The notes under the pieces were generated by a model. That model was not told where the DNA came from and searched no databases. It saw only the letters and a program-made list of their open reading frames with translations. This document shows positions 36,093 to 45,084 of a stretch of DNA of 64,000 nucleotides, in pieces. The position numbers and the translations under genes are program-made. The first letter of the stretch is position 1; the number at the start of each line of letters is the position of its first letter. Source of the DNA: an uncultured Chlorobiota bacterium (GTDB taxonomy: Bacteria; Bacteroidota; Ignavibacteria; UBA10030; UBA6906); NCBI GenBank assembly GCA_900696645.1, contig CAADGV010000042.1:1-64000 (forward strand), given 5' to 3'.

Positions 36093-38444
36093 ATGAAACT
36101 CCTTTTGGCAGTTCTTCTTCTCTGTTCAACAGCAGCGTCACAGGAATTTTTCGTTGTCACCGGAGTCGTGCAGGATGCCGTCACCGGCGAGCCATTACCG
36201 TCGGCGAATCTTCGTGAACCCGGAACGGCACGCGGAACTGTCGCAAATGCCGACGGCAAATACCGTCTGTTGCTGTGGCCCGGCAAGCGCGTTGTCGTGG
36301 CAAGTTGTCTCGGCTACAAACCGGATACGCTGCACCTGATGCTGACGGAAAACGACGTACGCAACTTCTCGCTCACGCCCTCCGATATTGTTCTTCCTGA
36401 AATACTCGTCCGCGGCGAAGATCCCGCTATTGAGATCATTCGTCGCGCAATTGCCAACAAGAAGAAATGGAGGGAGAGGCTGAATGCCTTTGAGATGGAT
36501 GCATTCACGCGACAGGTGTTGAAGCGTGACGGCGAGATCGCCAGCATTACCGAATCGTTTACAAAAGGATATTGGCAGAAGGGCGATACGCTGCGCGAGA
36601 TCGTGAAGCAGAAGCGGCAGACCGAGAACATCAAGGCTGAATTCAACTTCGCCTCGGTGGGCCGGATCATCAACTTTAACGACGACGAAATCCGATTCAT
36701 CGGGTACACATTCGTCGGGCCGACGGCGGACGATGCGCTCGACTACTACGACTACAAGTTGCTGCGGACGCAGGTAAGTTACGGTAAGGAGATTTATGAG
36801 ATCAAGATGATTCCGCGGACGCGCACGAGGCCCCTCTTCGACGGTATTATCAACATCGCAGGCGATTCGTACGCGCTGATGGGAGTTAACGTGCAGCCGA
36901 ACGAATCGTTCAATATTCCGTTTGTCAGAATGAAGTATCTCCGTTATCGCCAGCAGTTCGGCTTGTACGACCACTCGTACTGGATGCCCGCCGATATCCG
37001 TATCGAGGCGGCGGCAGAAATCAACGTGCCACTCATACACATCCCGACAATCGACTTCTCGCAAACATCCGTGATTTCCGACTACAATATCAACATCGAA
37101 ATTCCCGACACGATGTTCCGGAAGCCGCGACTCATCGTTGATACAATCGCTGCTGCAACGGTTGATTCAGCTTATTGGATCGAGAACAATGTTCTCCCGC
37201 TGACTGCGGAAGAAGAAAAGGCGTACGCAACACTCGACAGCACGCAAACGCTAGACGTTCAGTTTCGTCCGCAAGGGATTGCATTTCAGATCGGCGCCGG
37301 TGACGGCAAAGCGACATCGGCGCTACGACATCTCGATCTCTCGTTCAACAGAGTCGAGGGACTTCATCTCGGGGCACACATCGAGCTGGATTCGCTATTC
37401 GGCTTTCTCGATCTTCGCAGCGGGCTTGCCTACGGATTTTCAGACAAGCGCGGAAAGTACAACGTAGGCGCTACAGTGTTCACATCTTCAAAGAGGGAAC
37501 TTGGTTTTGGGGGAGATGTGTATCGCGCAATGCAGTATCGGCCCGATGCGGGACACTACGGAGACGTATTCAACTCGTTGACTTCGATTCTCGTGAAGAA
37601 CGACTACCGCGATTACTACGAAGCGGAAGGTTGGCGGGTGTTCATGGCGTTCGACCCGATTCCAACATTTTCAACCCGGTTGTCGTTCGCAGCCGAACAG
37701 CACCGGAGTGTTGTGCAGAATTCCGATTTCAGTATTTTTGCACGATCACGTTTATACAGGGACAATCCGCTTGTTGAAGATCGAAGACTCAGAGGCCTGG
37801 GTCTGGATATTCGGGTCGGCTCGAAGCCTGCACCGTTGGGTATTGTTCGCTCGAATATATTCGAGATTTCTGCAGAGTACTCGAGTCCGACGTTCGCGAA
37901 CAGCGAATTCAATTTCTCCCGTCTCCGTCTTCGGGGAATAGTGACGATTCCGACGTTCGGGCGCAGCTTGTTGTTCTATCCTTCTCTCACAATTCAGCTT
38001 GCTGCCGGAACTTCGTCGGGGACGCTGCCGCCGCAACGCTATTTCGATCTGGAATCCGCTTCAAGCGGTTTTGCACCTTTCGGCGTCTTCAAAGCGATGA
38101 ATGTGAAGGAGTTTACCGGCGTACACTTCGTTGCATTGAACCTCGAACACAACTTCCGCAGCGTGCCGTTTCTTGCGCTTGGCATTCCATTTCTGTATGA
38201 GAATGGCATTGAGTTCATCGTTCATGGTGGCGCAGCGCGGACGTCGGGAAAAGACATTATCATGGTCGCCCTTCCTGCGCTACTCCCACCCGTTCCGTAT
38301 GAAATCAACACAACGTCCGGTTGGTACAGCGAGGTGGGATTCGGTTTCAGCCGCATCTTTGAACTGATTCGCGCCGACTTCACGTGGCGGTTGAGCTCGC
38401 CGCGGAATTTCAGATTCACGCTGGGTGTCGCGAATCTGTTCTGA
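36093..38444 (+). CDS. DUF5686 outer-membrane protein with CarboxypepD-like domain
   Basis: The 783-residue product has a signal peptide (LLLCSTAASQ). It is followed by a carboxypeptidase-regulatory-like beta sandwich (VTGVVQDAVTGEPLPSANL, residues 25-105), then the DUF5686 region and a C-terminal predicted barrel with many aromatic-terminated strands. The family is typical of Bacteroidota and related phyla; some members resemble TonB-dependent or BamA-like barrels, but no function is established. It stands alone between two hairpins. Full length. Confidence 0.88.
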   Translation: MKLLLAVLLLCSTAASQEFFVVTGVVQDAVTGEPLPSANLREPGTARGTVANADGKYRLLLWPGKRVVVASCLGYKPDTLHLMLTENDVRNFSLTPSDIVLPEILVRGEDPAIEIIRRAIANKKKWRERLNAFEMDAFTRQVLKRDGEIASITESFTKGYWQKGDTLREIVKQKRQTENIKAEFNFASVGRIINFNDDEIRFIGYTFVGPTADDALDYYDYKLLRTQVSYGKEIYEIKMIPRTRTRPLFDGIINIAGDSYALMGVNVQPNESFNIPFVRMKYLRYRQQFGLYDHSYWMPADIRIEAAAEINVPLIHIPTIDFSQTSVISDYNINIEIPDTMFRKPRLIVDTIAAATVDSAYWIENNVLPLTAEEEKAYATLDSTQTLDVQFRPQGIAFQIGAGDGKATSALRHLDLSFNRVEGLHLGAHIELDSLFGFLDLRSGLAYGFSDKRGKYNVGATVFTSSKRELGFGGDVYRAMQYRPDAGHYGDVFNSLTSILVKNDYRDYYEAEGWRVFMAFDPIPTFSTRLSFAAEQHRSVVQNSDFSIFARSRLYRDNPLVEDRRLRGLGLDIRVGSKPAPLGIVRSNIFEISAEYSSPTFANSEFNFSRLRLRGIVTIPTFGRSLLFYPSLTIQLAAGTSSGTLPPQRYFDLESASSGFAPFGVFKAMNVKEFTGVHFVALNLEHNFRSVPFLALGIPFLYENGIEFIVHGGAARTSGKDIIMVALPALLPPVPYEINTTSGWYSEVGFGFSRIFELIRADFTWRLSSPRNFRFTLGVANLF

Positions 38445-38454
38445 CGACTGAAGT

Positions 38455-38477
38455 CATCGGGTGCTCGGTGATTTTAG
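38455..38477 (+). terminator. Weak hairpin with T-run after the DUF5686 gene
   Basis: TCATCG pairs with CGGTGA (one G-U pair) over a 6-base loop and is followed by TTTT, 10 bases past the stop at 38444. The downstream gene converges. The stem is short, so confidence is low. Confidence 0.35.
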
Positions 38478-39106
38478 TGTGCAATGGCGGGAGTTTTGTG
38501 AAGATAGGTATCGTCTGTGAGTTGTCTGAGCATGAAGTCCGCAACATCAGCGCGTGAGATGGAGACTGTTCGAAGCCAGCTTCCAATGTTCATTCCGTGA
38601 CGGTATTTCCCCAATCTCTTTCCGTTTGTCAGTTGTCCCGGACGAACGATAATCCAATCCAACCTGCTCTCTTTGATGTGCCGTTCCTGTGTTTCTTTAT
38701 CTCTGAAATAGAAAAACACAATCACGGGAATAACGAAGAGCGTGTAATACAAACCGAGTTTTCCACGTGTATCGCCGATGCCGAGTGTCGTCTCACAAAC
38801 GAACCGCTTCACCCCGTGTTTCTCCATTGCAGTGATGATGTTCTTCGTTCCTTCTGACAGAATGGTTGTCTTAACGAACCAGCGATTGTGGCCGAGCGCC
38901 GAAAGAACCGCATCCTTCCCCTGAACGGCCTTCTCCACAGACTGATAATCCAGAACATCTCCCCGAGCAATCGTAAGCCGTTCATTCTTGATTTCGATCT
39001 TTGACGGATTGCGAACAAACGCTGTAACGTCATGTCCTTGAGCAAGCGCTTGCTCGACCAGCTCGCGTCCTGTTCCGCCCGTAGCGCCGATGATCAGAAG
39101 TTTCAT
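38474..39106 (-). CDS. NAD(P)-binding SDR-like protein (NmrA/atypical type)
   Basis: ATG 39106 gives 210 residues; a longer frame up to 39343 exists but lacks coding signs. It begins MKLLIIGATGGTGRELVEQALAQG (seen as KLLIIGATGGTG), the atypical-SDR Rossmann loop, then VTAFVRNPSKI. RLDWIIVRPGQLTNG near residue 145 is the usual SDR-a5/NmrA-like segment. There is no catalytic YxxxK, so a redox sensor or a reductase with another mechanism is possible. Confidence 0.85.
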   Translation of the reverse strand: MKLLIIGATGGTGRELVEQALAQGHDVTAFVRNPSKIEIKNERLTIARGDVLDYQSVEKAVQGKDAVLSALGHNRWFVKTTILSEGTKNIITAMEKHGVKRFVCETTLGIGDTRGKLGLYYTLFVIPVIVFFYFRDKETQERHIKESRLDWIIVRPGQLTNGKRLGKYRHGMNIGSWLRTVSISRADVADFMLRQLTDDTYLHKTPAIAH

Positions 39107-39204
39107 TGTGTTGATTGAAGAGTTGTTCATTGAGACAAGGATGAAAAGTAGCACCATGTGCCCGCAGACCGCACAGTCCCGCCGGTAGGATGGTGCGGCC
39201 GGCA

Positions 39205-39226
39205 ACAAAAAAGCCAATCGTAGCTT
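39205..39226 (-). terminator. Probable terminator of the homocysteine methyltransferase gene
   Basis: On the minus strand AAGCTA pairs with TGGCTT (one G-U) over loop CGAT and is followed by TTTT, 21 bases past the stop at 39247. A modest stem with a good T-run. Confidence 0.5.
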
Positions 39227-39246
39227 ACCAAATGTTAGAGTAATTA

Positions 39247-40161
39247 TCAAGAAACTCGGGCAAAAGAGTCTGCAAGCCGCCTGATATATTCCGGCGTTGT
39301 TCCGCAGCATCCACCGATGATGGACGCGCCGAGATTTTTCCATTCGAGGGCAAATCGTGCATATTCCGTCTCATCAACATCCCGAATCATTTTTCCCTCA
39401 CGAACTTCAGGCTTGCCGATGTTGCCGTAGACTGCAAAAGGGATTGGGGATTGGAGATTACGGATTACGGATTTCAACTGATGGATGAGCGGCGTAAGAT
39501 AGCGGGGCGAAATGCAATTGAGGGAGAACATCGTCGGTTGAAGAGTGGCAACTGTTGTGACCGCATTAGTAAGCTGCTCGCCACCGTAGAGTGTGCCATC
39601 CTTCTTGCACGTGAAGCTTACGATGACTTCCATGCCGGTTGCTTTCGCGGCTGCGCATGCCGCATAGGCTTCGCGGATTGTCGTCATCGTTTCGACGAGA
39701 AAAAAGTCAACGCCTAACTCCGCAAGCCGTTCGGTCAGTTCGCTATGTTCTGCTTGCAGTACATTTTCGCTCGGGACAAGCTCCGGGTGATAGCAATCCT
39801 CAACAGGCGCAATACACCCTGCAATCAAGATTCCACGATCGGGGAAGGTTTCTCGCACTTGCCGGGCAAGTTGTACCGCCTTTGTCGTCAACTCACGTGA
39901 GCGGTCGGGAAGATTGGCGTTCTTGAACACGCGCCTGTTGGTGCGGAACGTATTCGTGACGATAATGTCGGCGCCCGCCGCAATGTAATCCTTGTGGATT
40001 TGCAGAACCACATCGGGCTGATGAACAAGCGCGTTTGCCGACCACAGCGGAAGCCCGATATCGACGCCGCGCCTTTCCAGCTCTGTTCCCATTGCTCCGC
40101 TCAGTATCAGCGGCGTTCGCCTTCCGAGCATTTCCATCAACGGACCCATCATTCCTGCCAC
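39247..40161 (-). CDS. Homocysteine S-methyltransferase family protein
   Basis: The 304-residue product has the betaine/homocysteine methyltransferase barrel. ILSGAMGTELERRG opens it and IVTNTFRTN follows. The zinc-binding Cys cluster is IIGGCCGTTP near the C-terminus, with an upstream Cys in SLNCISP. It probably transfers a methyl group from S-methylmethionine or a similar donor to homocysteine. No cobalamin domain is present. Its start overlaps the DUF4230 gene by 13 bases, so the two are probably co-transcribed. Confidence 0.9.
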   Translation of the reverse strand: MAGMMGPLMEMLGRRTPLILSGAMGTELERRGVDIGLPLWSANALVHQPDVVLQIHKDYIAAGADIIVTNTFRTNRRVFKNANLPDRSRELTTKAVQLARQVRETFPDRGILIAGCIAPVEDCYHPELVPSENVLQAEHSELTERLAELGVDFFLVETMTTIREAYAACAAAKATGMEVIVSFTCKKDGTLYGGEQLTNAVTTVATLQPTMFSLNCISPRYLTPLIHQLKSVIRNLQSPIPFAVYGNIGKPEVREGKMIRDVDETEYARFALEWKNLGASIIGGCCGTTPEYIRRLADSFARVS

Positions 40162-40760
40162 GGGTATTTGAATTCCACCATTGCGCCGTTCCGTTCGACA
40201 ATTTCCTTGATGCGCTGCTCAATGGTCGAGCGGGCGTCAGTGAGCATGCCGGAGTTTTGCGCCTTTTCACGGGCGATTCGCTGAAGCTCCTGCACGGCTG
40301 TTTCCCTATCGGCGTCAGAAATCCTGTTCCACCAACCATTCTCATCAAGGATGATTTTGTAGGAATTCATTTGAACCGACAGAAGCTTCGGTGCCGGCAT
40401 GATCGCATCGACTCTCAACGGAAACTTCCGGATAGTAATAGTGAATGGCTCATGCAAATCAAATCCGGCTTTTGCGGTGAACGTCCCGCGCAGCGCAATC
40501 GTCTTCGTGCTTCCCAGCCATTGATGTGACCATGAGTATTCCACCATCAACTCCCGCGATACGATTGCAATTTCCAGAATGGGTGTGTTCTGTTCGATGA
40601 CAACGGTCTCGTTGATGTGAACTTTCGGTGTGAAGTTGAATGCTTCCTTGATGCCGCTCGCCACATTGGTTGCAAGATCTGTCGGGATTTTGACAAGGAA
40701 TACATACATGGCGATTGAAACGAGGAGAAGCCCTGTGGACAGGATAACAAACTTCTTCAT
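40149..40760 (-). CDS. DUF4230 membrane-anchored protein
   Basis: The 203-residue product has one N-terminal membrane helix (MKKFVILSTGLLLVSIAMYV) and then a soluble beta-rich domain with VEYSWSHQWLGSTKTIALRG, matching the DUF4230 pattern. A C-terminal helical segment follows (ADRETAVQELQRIAREKAQ). The function is unknown. It overlaps the homocysteine methyltransferase gene. It is one of the last ordinary genes before the low-G+C cassette. Confidence 0.75.
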   Translation of the reverse strand: MKKFVILSTGLLLVSIAMYVFLVKIPTDLATNVASGIKEAFNFTPKVHINETVVIEQNTPILEIAIVSRELMVEYSWSHQWLGSTKTIALRGTFTAKAGFDLHEPFTITIRKFPLRVDAIMPAPKLLSVQMNSYKIILDENGWWNRISDADRETAVQELQRIAREKAQNSGMLTDARSTIEQRIKEIVERNGAMVEFKYPWQE

Positions 40761-40775
40761 CTGATTAGGAATTGC

Positions 40776-41243
40776 TTACGTATGGGGGCGGATTGGAGAG
40801 ACCGGTTGGCTGAGGGCAGCCATGCTCGCTAACTCCATTGCTCTGAGTTTGCGCTCAGATTTCTCTGGGGGCCACCCTATAATGTTAGCATGCCGTGGAG
40901 GTTGGTTGTCGAGAGTTAATTGCAACTGTGCCTTTTCTGCAGATTCGGCTTTGAAGTCAGCACGAGCATGTACAGTCCTGTTGGGGAGTGCCACATATCG
41001 CTTGCCCAGTTCCCAAATTTCTTGATCCGACAGCATCTTCGTGTGAAAAACTGAAAGTTGCATGTTGGAGTCACTCGGAAGAAACGCAGCTGGCTTTACG
41101 ATATTCCTTTCGGGAGCAAAATGATTCCTACTGCAAATGAACCTCGCAAAGGGATCAAAAGGGCTGAAGTCTGAGAACTGGGACTTGCTAGTCTTCCGTG
41201 TAGAGGCGCGAAAGATTCTCCATAATGATTTTAGGGATATCAT
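40776..41243 (-). CDS. Uncharacterised third gene of the TIGR04255 cassette
   Basis: About 155 residues from ATG 41243, which overlaps the previous gene by 56 bases; the start is uncertain. The recognisable part begins FICSRNHFAPERNIVKPAAF and runs through LSVFHTKMLSDQEIWELGKR to PPRHANIIGWPPEKSERKL. I recall similar RHF...VKPEAFMPP...LSVF...EIW proteins as small unknowns beside TIGR04255 genes (memory, not a search). It is mixed alpha/beta, with no catalytic motif seen. It completes a three-gene set. Confidence 0.6.
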   Translation of the reverse strand: MISLKSLWRIFRASTRKTSKSQFSDFSPFDPFARFICSRNHFAPERNIVKPAAFLPSDSNMQLSVFHTKMLSDQEIWELGKRYVALPNRTVHARADFKAESAEKAQLQLTLDNQPPRHANIIGWPPEKSERKLRAMELASMAALSQPVSPIRPHT

Positions 41244-41682
41244 TCTGAAATATCTCTGTGCCATGTGTCCTATTCCTGCCAAAGATTCCTGCATATGATA
41301 ATTCCCCTTTCTCACCCACGCTTATTGAAAAACCCCTCCTTGGCTCTCTAAGCCAATCGAAGGCGATTTCCCCGTCAGGGTCTAGAGAAATGTCGGGCAT
41401 TGGAACAACTGGTGGTAATAATGCAAGAAATTTAACAGCCTGACTGTAAACACGCGGGCTTATGGCTTTTGCACCGTAAGCATCCCAGTTTTCAGCTAAA
41501 CCCTCTTCATAAGTCTCCTGAAGAGCAAGATAAACATTTCTCAGAGGCTCTCCAACAGTCACAGTCTTCCGCATATGTTTATGAATAGCCTCGAACTGTT
41601 CCGTTAGATGTTCAGCATCATCACTCATACCTACATTATCCGGGATGACAAAAGGATTGTAGTGCATTGCAAGTGTGCTCAT
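41188..41682 (-). CDS. Uncharacterised middle gene of the TIGR04255 cassette
   Basis: The 164-residue product starts at ATG 41682, overlapping the TIGR04255 stop (ATGA, 41679-41682). An N-terminal helical part (EHLTEQFEAIHKHMRKTV) is followed by ENWDAYGAKAISPRVYSQAVKFLALLP. A C-terminal beta part then reads DPDGEIAFDWLREPRRGFSIS and GELSYAGIFGR. The NWDxYGAxxI...A..FL...P...P.I..DPDGEI.F.W pattern is a recurring small family in accessory DNA, but has no assigned function. No signal peptide. Low G+C. Confidence 0.7.
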   Translation of the reverse strand: MSTLAMHYNPFVIPDNVGMSDDAEHLTEQFEAIHKHMRKTVTVGEPLRNVYLALQETYEEGLAENWDAYGAKAISPRVYSQAVKFLALLPPVVPMPDISLDPDGEIAFDWLREPRRGFSISVGEKGELSYAGIFGRNRTHGTEIFQNDIPKIIMENLSRLYTED

Positions 41683-42422
41683 TCGAAAAGCCTCGCGGTT
41701 TTTTCTGTTATGTAGCTAAAGAAAATTCGGTCCTTGAATTCTCTGATTTGCTCAAAATCTGAACTCATCTTCTCAAAATCTGACTCCGGATCATATTGTT
41801 TTTGCTTGTAAGCATCGATGTCCAGGATTACGTTAGCCGATTTCTGAGTAAGTCCTCCTTCCAGCGCCTGTATGATGTTGGCCTTAACATCTGAGTTCCT
41901 ATCCCTTACAACAAAGCGCGTGAGAAAACCGTTCAACTCAGTTTGCGTGTCATCGGGAAGACTCGGCAGTTCGACCAGGTAGGTTGACAAATCGTCCACC
42001 AGCGGAACGTTAATGTGATTGATGTATCGGGCTGCAATTCTTGTAACCACCACGGGGGTGGCTACTTGCTTGTAAATTGACCATACTCTAAGGGCCTCAG
42101 TCAAAACTTCACCCCATGAGGTATAAGGCTTCAATCGATTGTGGGCAAAGCCATCGCGCCGAAACTGGACAATGTTAACTTTATCCTTCGACTTGAAGCC
42201 ATAGCCAACGATCGTCTTCGTTGTGTTTGCAACCGTTTCACCCTTTTTCATAGCGAGCTGTCCCTTGAACTCGAATATCTCAATACGTTCAGGGTATTTG
42301 TCTGCTATGACTTCTCTGACATTCTCGAATCTCGCAACGTCAAAATTAGCTGGCGGCTGGACCTTGATATCAATTATGGCTTCGGTGATCGGTGCCTTTC
42401 GGAAGTGCCTGTGGACTATCAT
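41679..42422 (-). CDS. TIGR04255 family protein
   Basis: The 247-residue product opens with the family hallmark RHFRKAPITEAIIDIKVQPP. It continues with GYGFKSKDKVNIVQFRRDGFAHNRLKPY and RIAARYINHINVP, then EFKDRIFFSYITEKTARLFE at the end. TIGR04255 proteins are scattered across bacteria and archaea, and I know of no established function. It leads a three-gene minus-strand cassette with 4-base and longer overlaps. The segment is AT-richer than its flanks, suggesting transfer. Confidence 0.88.
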   Translation of the reverse strand: MIVHRHFRKAPITEAIIDIKVQPPANFDVARFENVREVIADKYPERIEIFEFKGQLAMKKGETVANTTKTIVGYGFKSKDKVNIVQFRRDGFAHNRLKPYTSWGEVLTEALRVWSIYKQVATPVVVTRIAARYINHINVPLVDDLSTYLVELPSLPDDTQTELNGFLTRFVVRDRNSDVKANIIQALEGGLTQKSANVILDIDAYKQKQYDPESDFEKMSSDFEQIREFKDRIFFSYITEKTARLFE

Positions 42423-42542
42423 AGGTCGTAGGAATTCATCTTCGATTAAAGGGGATCACATGAAGTTCAAGCTTGAGGCTACCAGAATATAGTCCAAAAA
42501 TCAGAGTTTCGCAAGCTGCACGAGAAACGAGTTCCATTTGCG

Positions 42543-44210
42543 TCATGTCTCCAGTACGCTGTTCCACCCGCCCAAACCGTCAGGCTCTTTTTTCTTGTTG
42601 GCAGGATCTTCCAGCCACACAGCGCTGTCAATCACGTACTTGTACTGATGCTTTCCGGGACGGGGTTTCGGAAGCCAGGCGCTCCACCATCCGTCAACCG
42701 ATTCCTGCAGGCGCAGTGACTGAATGTTCCAATTATTGAAACTTCCTGCTACTGCAACAGTTCGCGGAACACGATTGTGATACACAAAAAGAAGTCGCCC
42801 ATCAATTGCATGTACGCCTGCCTGCAATGACGCGTGCCGCATTCTCAATGCCCGCTCAACTGCCGCGCGTGGATTGAGAACGCCGCGGCCTTGTTGCACT
42901 TCCGGCGCATTTTTGAGTGGCTCGGCCGTTTCCATCAAGATATGCTTGACTACTGCGGGTGTGATGTCGGGGTTTGCTTCAAGCATCTGCGCAACAACCG
43001 AGCTTACAATCGGCGATGCGAATGATGTGCCGTCGACGTGTTTATAGTGAGGGGCAATATACTTCATCTCCTCTATTCTCTTCTTCAACCATTTGTGAAT
43101 ATTCTCCCTTTTCAATTCCCGGGGAGCCGAAGGGATGTTCTTCCGGTTGCGAGCAAGCAACGTTTCCGCCATTCGAGGAGAGAAGCCAAGAAGCTTGAAA
43201 AGTAGCGGTGCTTCCTTGAACTGATCCGTCCCCGGAAGGATAGGCCCAGCTACCCAAATCGCAGGAGCAATCAATTCCGGTTTCGAGTAGCCATCGACCG
43301 TTGTGCCGTACGTTGAGTGGAACATTGTCCTGAAGTTCTTCCAGATTTCGTTCTGATCGTTCAGTCCGCCGACGGTAATTGCAGAGGGAGAACTTGCCGG
43401 CGGGATAATCGGCTTGGAGGGATTGTTCCCGACGGCAGTCACGACAACAATTCCTTTTGATACGGCTTCCTCAACAGCCTGATCGACCGGACTATCTTTT
43501 GAGGAAATCGGCTCATCATCTGCAACAGAAAGGCTGATGATGCGGATACCAAATTCTTCCGCGTGATCAATCGCCCAGCGAATGCCGCGGGTGATATTTT
43601 CTGTATTAATCCATCCCGATTTCGTATCCATCACTTTGATCAGCACAACATCAGCCTCCGAAGCGATGCCCCGGTACATTCCTTTCGAGAGCCAGCCGTC
43701 ACCTGCCGCGGCAACGGATGTCATTGTGCCATGCCAGCTTTCCGTGTGGGGCTTGTTGAAATAGCTTCGTCTTCGTCTCTCATTTGTAACATCCACAGTT
43801 GCTTTGATGCGGTTGCGCTGCTTGACGAGATCGGGATGCGGGTAGAAGCCGGAGTCGATGAACGCAATGGTTATTCCTTTGCCCCGGAAGCGCGGGTCGG
43901 CGTTCAGCCGGAGCGGAGTAGGAAGCAAGGCAAACTCGTTCCCGACCCGTTTACGAAACAGCGTACTGCGAACAGCAGTTTCACCGGAAGGTGTCCCGTT
44001 GTTGATGAAACCGGGGTCAGGAAGAAAGTGATCGTCGGCGGATTCAAACTCATTCAGGTAAAGACAGCGCTCACACATTCCCTGAAAGATGGACCAGGAA
44101 GGATGGCGCGCTTCCATCTTCTTCACAACCGCTTCTTCACCCTTGCCGGCGAAGTCGTGAAGAAGCCGTTCAACATACTGTTTACATATGGGACATTTAG
44201 GGGAGTTCAT
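42543..44210 (-). CDS. S8 subtilase with N-terminal Zn ribbon and C-terminal glycogen-binding-like domain
   Basis: The 555-residue product has no signal peptide and so is probably cytoplasmic. Residues 1-55 hold CPIC (Cys6, 9) and CERC (46, 49), a treble-clef or zinc-ribbon pattern. The peptidase (about 110-460) has the full triad: Asp119 in AFIDSG, His160 in SWHGTMTS and Ser396 in DGTSFASP. The oxyanion Asn262 is in AVGNNP. The last 80 residues contain VAGSFNNWN, QYKYVID and WLEDPANK. This is the E-set/CBM48 fold of AMPK-beta and glycogen-branching enzymes. I know no standard family with this order. The 236-residue partner gene lies 7 bases upstream. Confidence 0.9.
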   Translation of the reverse strand: MNSPKCPICKQYVERLLHDFAGKGEEAVVKKMEARHPSWSIFQGMCERCLYLNEFESADDHFLPDPGFINNGTPSGETAVRSTLFRKRVGNEFALLPTPLRLNADPRFRGKGITIAFIDSGFYPHPDLVKQRNRIKATVDVTNERRRRSYFNKPHTESWHGTMTSVAAAGDGWLSKGMYRGIASEADVVLIKVMDTKSGWINTENITRGIRWAIDHAEEFGIRIISLSVADDEPISSKDSPVDQAVEEAVSKGIVVVTAVGNNPSKPIIPPASSPSAITVGGLNDQNEIWKNFRTMFHSTYGTTVDGYSKPELIAPAIWVAGPILPGTDQFKEAPLLFKLLGFSPRMAETLLARNRKNIPSAPRELKRENIHKWLKKRIEEMKYIAPHYKHVDGTSFASPIVSSVVAQMLEANPDITPAVVKHILMETAEPLKNAPEVQQGRGVLNPRAAVERALRMRHASLQAGVHAIDGRLLFVYHNRVPRTVAVAGSFNNWNIQSLRLQESVDGWWSAWLPKPRPGKHQYKYVIDSAVWLEDPANKKKEPDGLGGWNSVLET

Positions 44211-44217
44211 ACGACGC

Positions 44218-44928
44218 TCAAGAGAATACTTCTGCCATCAGCTTGCGCTTGGCAATCGGGAGGATAGTTTCTGAGTAAGGAAAATCCAAGTCTGTTTCAC
44301 ACATAAACGTGGCCGGATTGGGGAGATCACGATACTTTTCAATCAGATCAAGTTTTATTGATTCGGGAGATTGAAGAATGAGTCCCTGCTCAACTTCACC
44401 CAGATTTGTCGTCTTCAATCTGCGATAGCGCTCGTTGGCCGAAGTGAACAACGACACTTCGTAGCGCAACAAATGCAGAAGCGCCGCTTTCGGATCGGGA
44501 ACAAACCAGTAGCCCTCCCCACGATACATCGGCATGATGCCGACCTGTTCAATGTGCATGTGTTCTTCGACGAAGTTGTAGATGCCGGCACCCTCTTCAA
44601 TGGCCTGTTGCAGCAACGGAAGTCCCCACGCAATAAGCTCGGCTGCACGCTCAAGATCGCTGTCACTCATCGCATGCTCGTATACGAGCTTTCCCTGCTC
44701 CAAATCCACTTCCTTCAGATCATGCGACATGTGTCCCTGAATATCGCTCATACCGTTGAGAATCCGGACAAGCGCCGCATGTAGATCCACCAACTCTGCA
44801 AGTGTCGGATACAGCCTGTTGTGACTGAACTCGCCGTAACACTGCTTCAGCCCTTGAAGCACATGATATTGTCGTACCTCGATATCGCTCGAACCCGCCA
44901 AGAACGTGTCGAGACTCAGCCTGTGCAT
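44218..44928 (-). CDS. Uncharacterised helical protein paired with the subtilase
   Basis: The 236-residue cytoplasmic protein is mostly helical by eye: LDTFLAGSSDIEVRQYHVLQ, then LVDLHAALVRILNGMSD and ERAAELIAWGLPLLQQAIEEG. It has a more structured C-terminal half (GIMPMYRGEGYWFVPDP, ESIKLDLIEKY). I do not recognise the family. It starts the transcription unit with the S8 protease 7 bases downstream and has a fair promoter at 44985-45012, so it may be the protease's substrate, inhibitor or activator (inference). Confidence 0.7.
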   Translation of the reverse strand: MHRLSLDTFLAGSSDIEVRQYHVLQGLKQCYGEFSHNRLYPTLAELVDLHAALVRILNGMSDIQGHMSHDLKEVDLEQGKLVYEHAMSDSDLERAAELIAWGLPLLQQAIEEGAGIYNFVEEHMHIEQVGIMPMYRGEGYWFVPDPKAALLHLLRYEVSLFTSANERYRRLKTTNLGEVEQGLILQSPESIKLDLIEKYRDLPNPATFMCETDLDFPYSETILPIAKRKLMAEVFS

Positions 44929-44984
44929 ATCGACTCCCTGAAAATATGAAACAAATCATTTCAAAGAACCTGTCAACACCACTA

Positions 44985-45012
44985 AGTATAAAAATCGAGC
45001 CAAAAGAATCAA
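44985..45012 (-). promoter_or_regulatory. Predicted promoter of the subtilase operon
   Basis: On the minus strand TTGATT (45007-45012) and TATACT (44985-44990) are spaced by 16 bases, with about 50 bases to the ATG at 44928. They match the vegetative consensus at 4 and 5 of 6 positions. The gap 44929-45084 separates divergent genes. Confidence 0.45.
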
Positions 45013-45084
45013 CATCCGTTTCTGCGTGATCGACATGAGATGGGTAATAGGGGGGATTGTACATTGTAGAATGGAAAGGACAGT

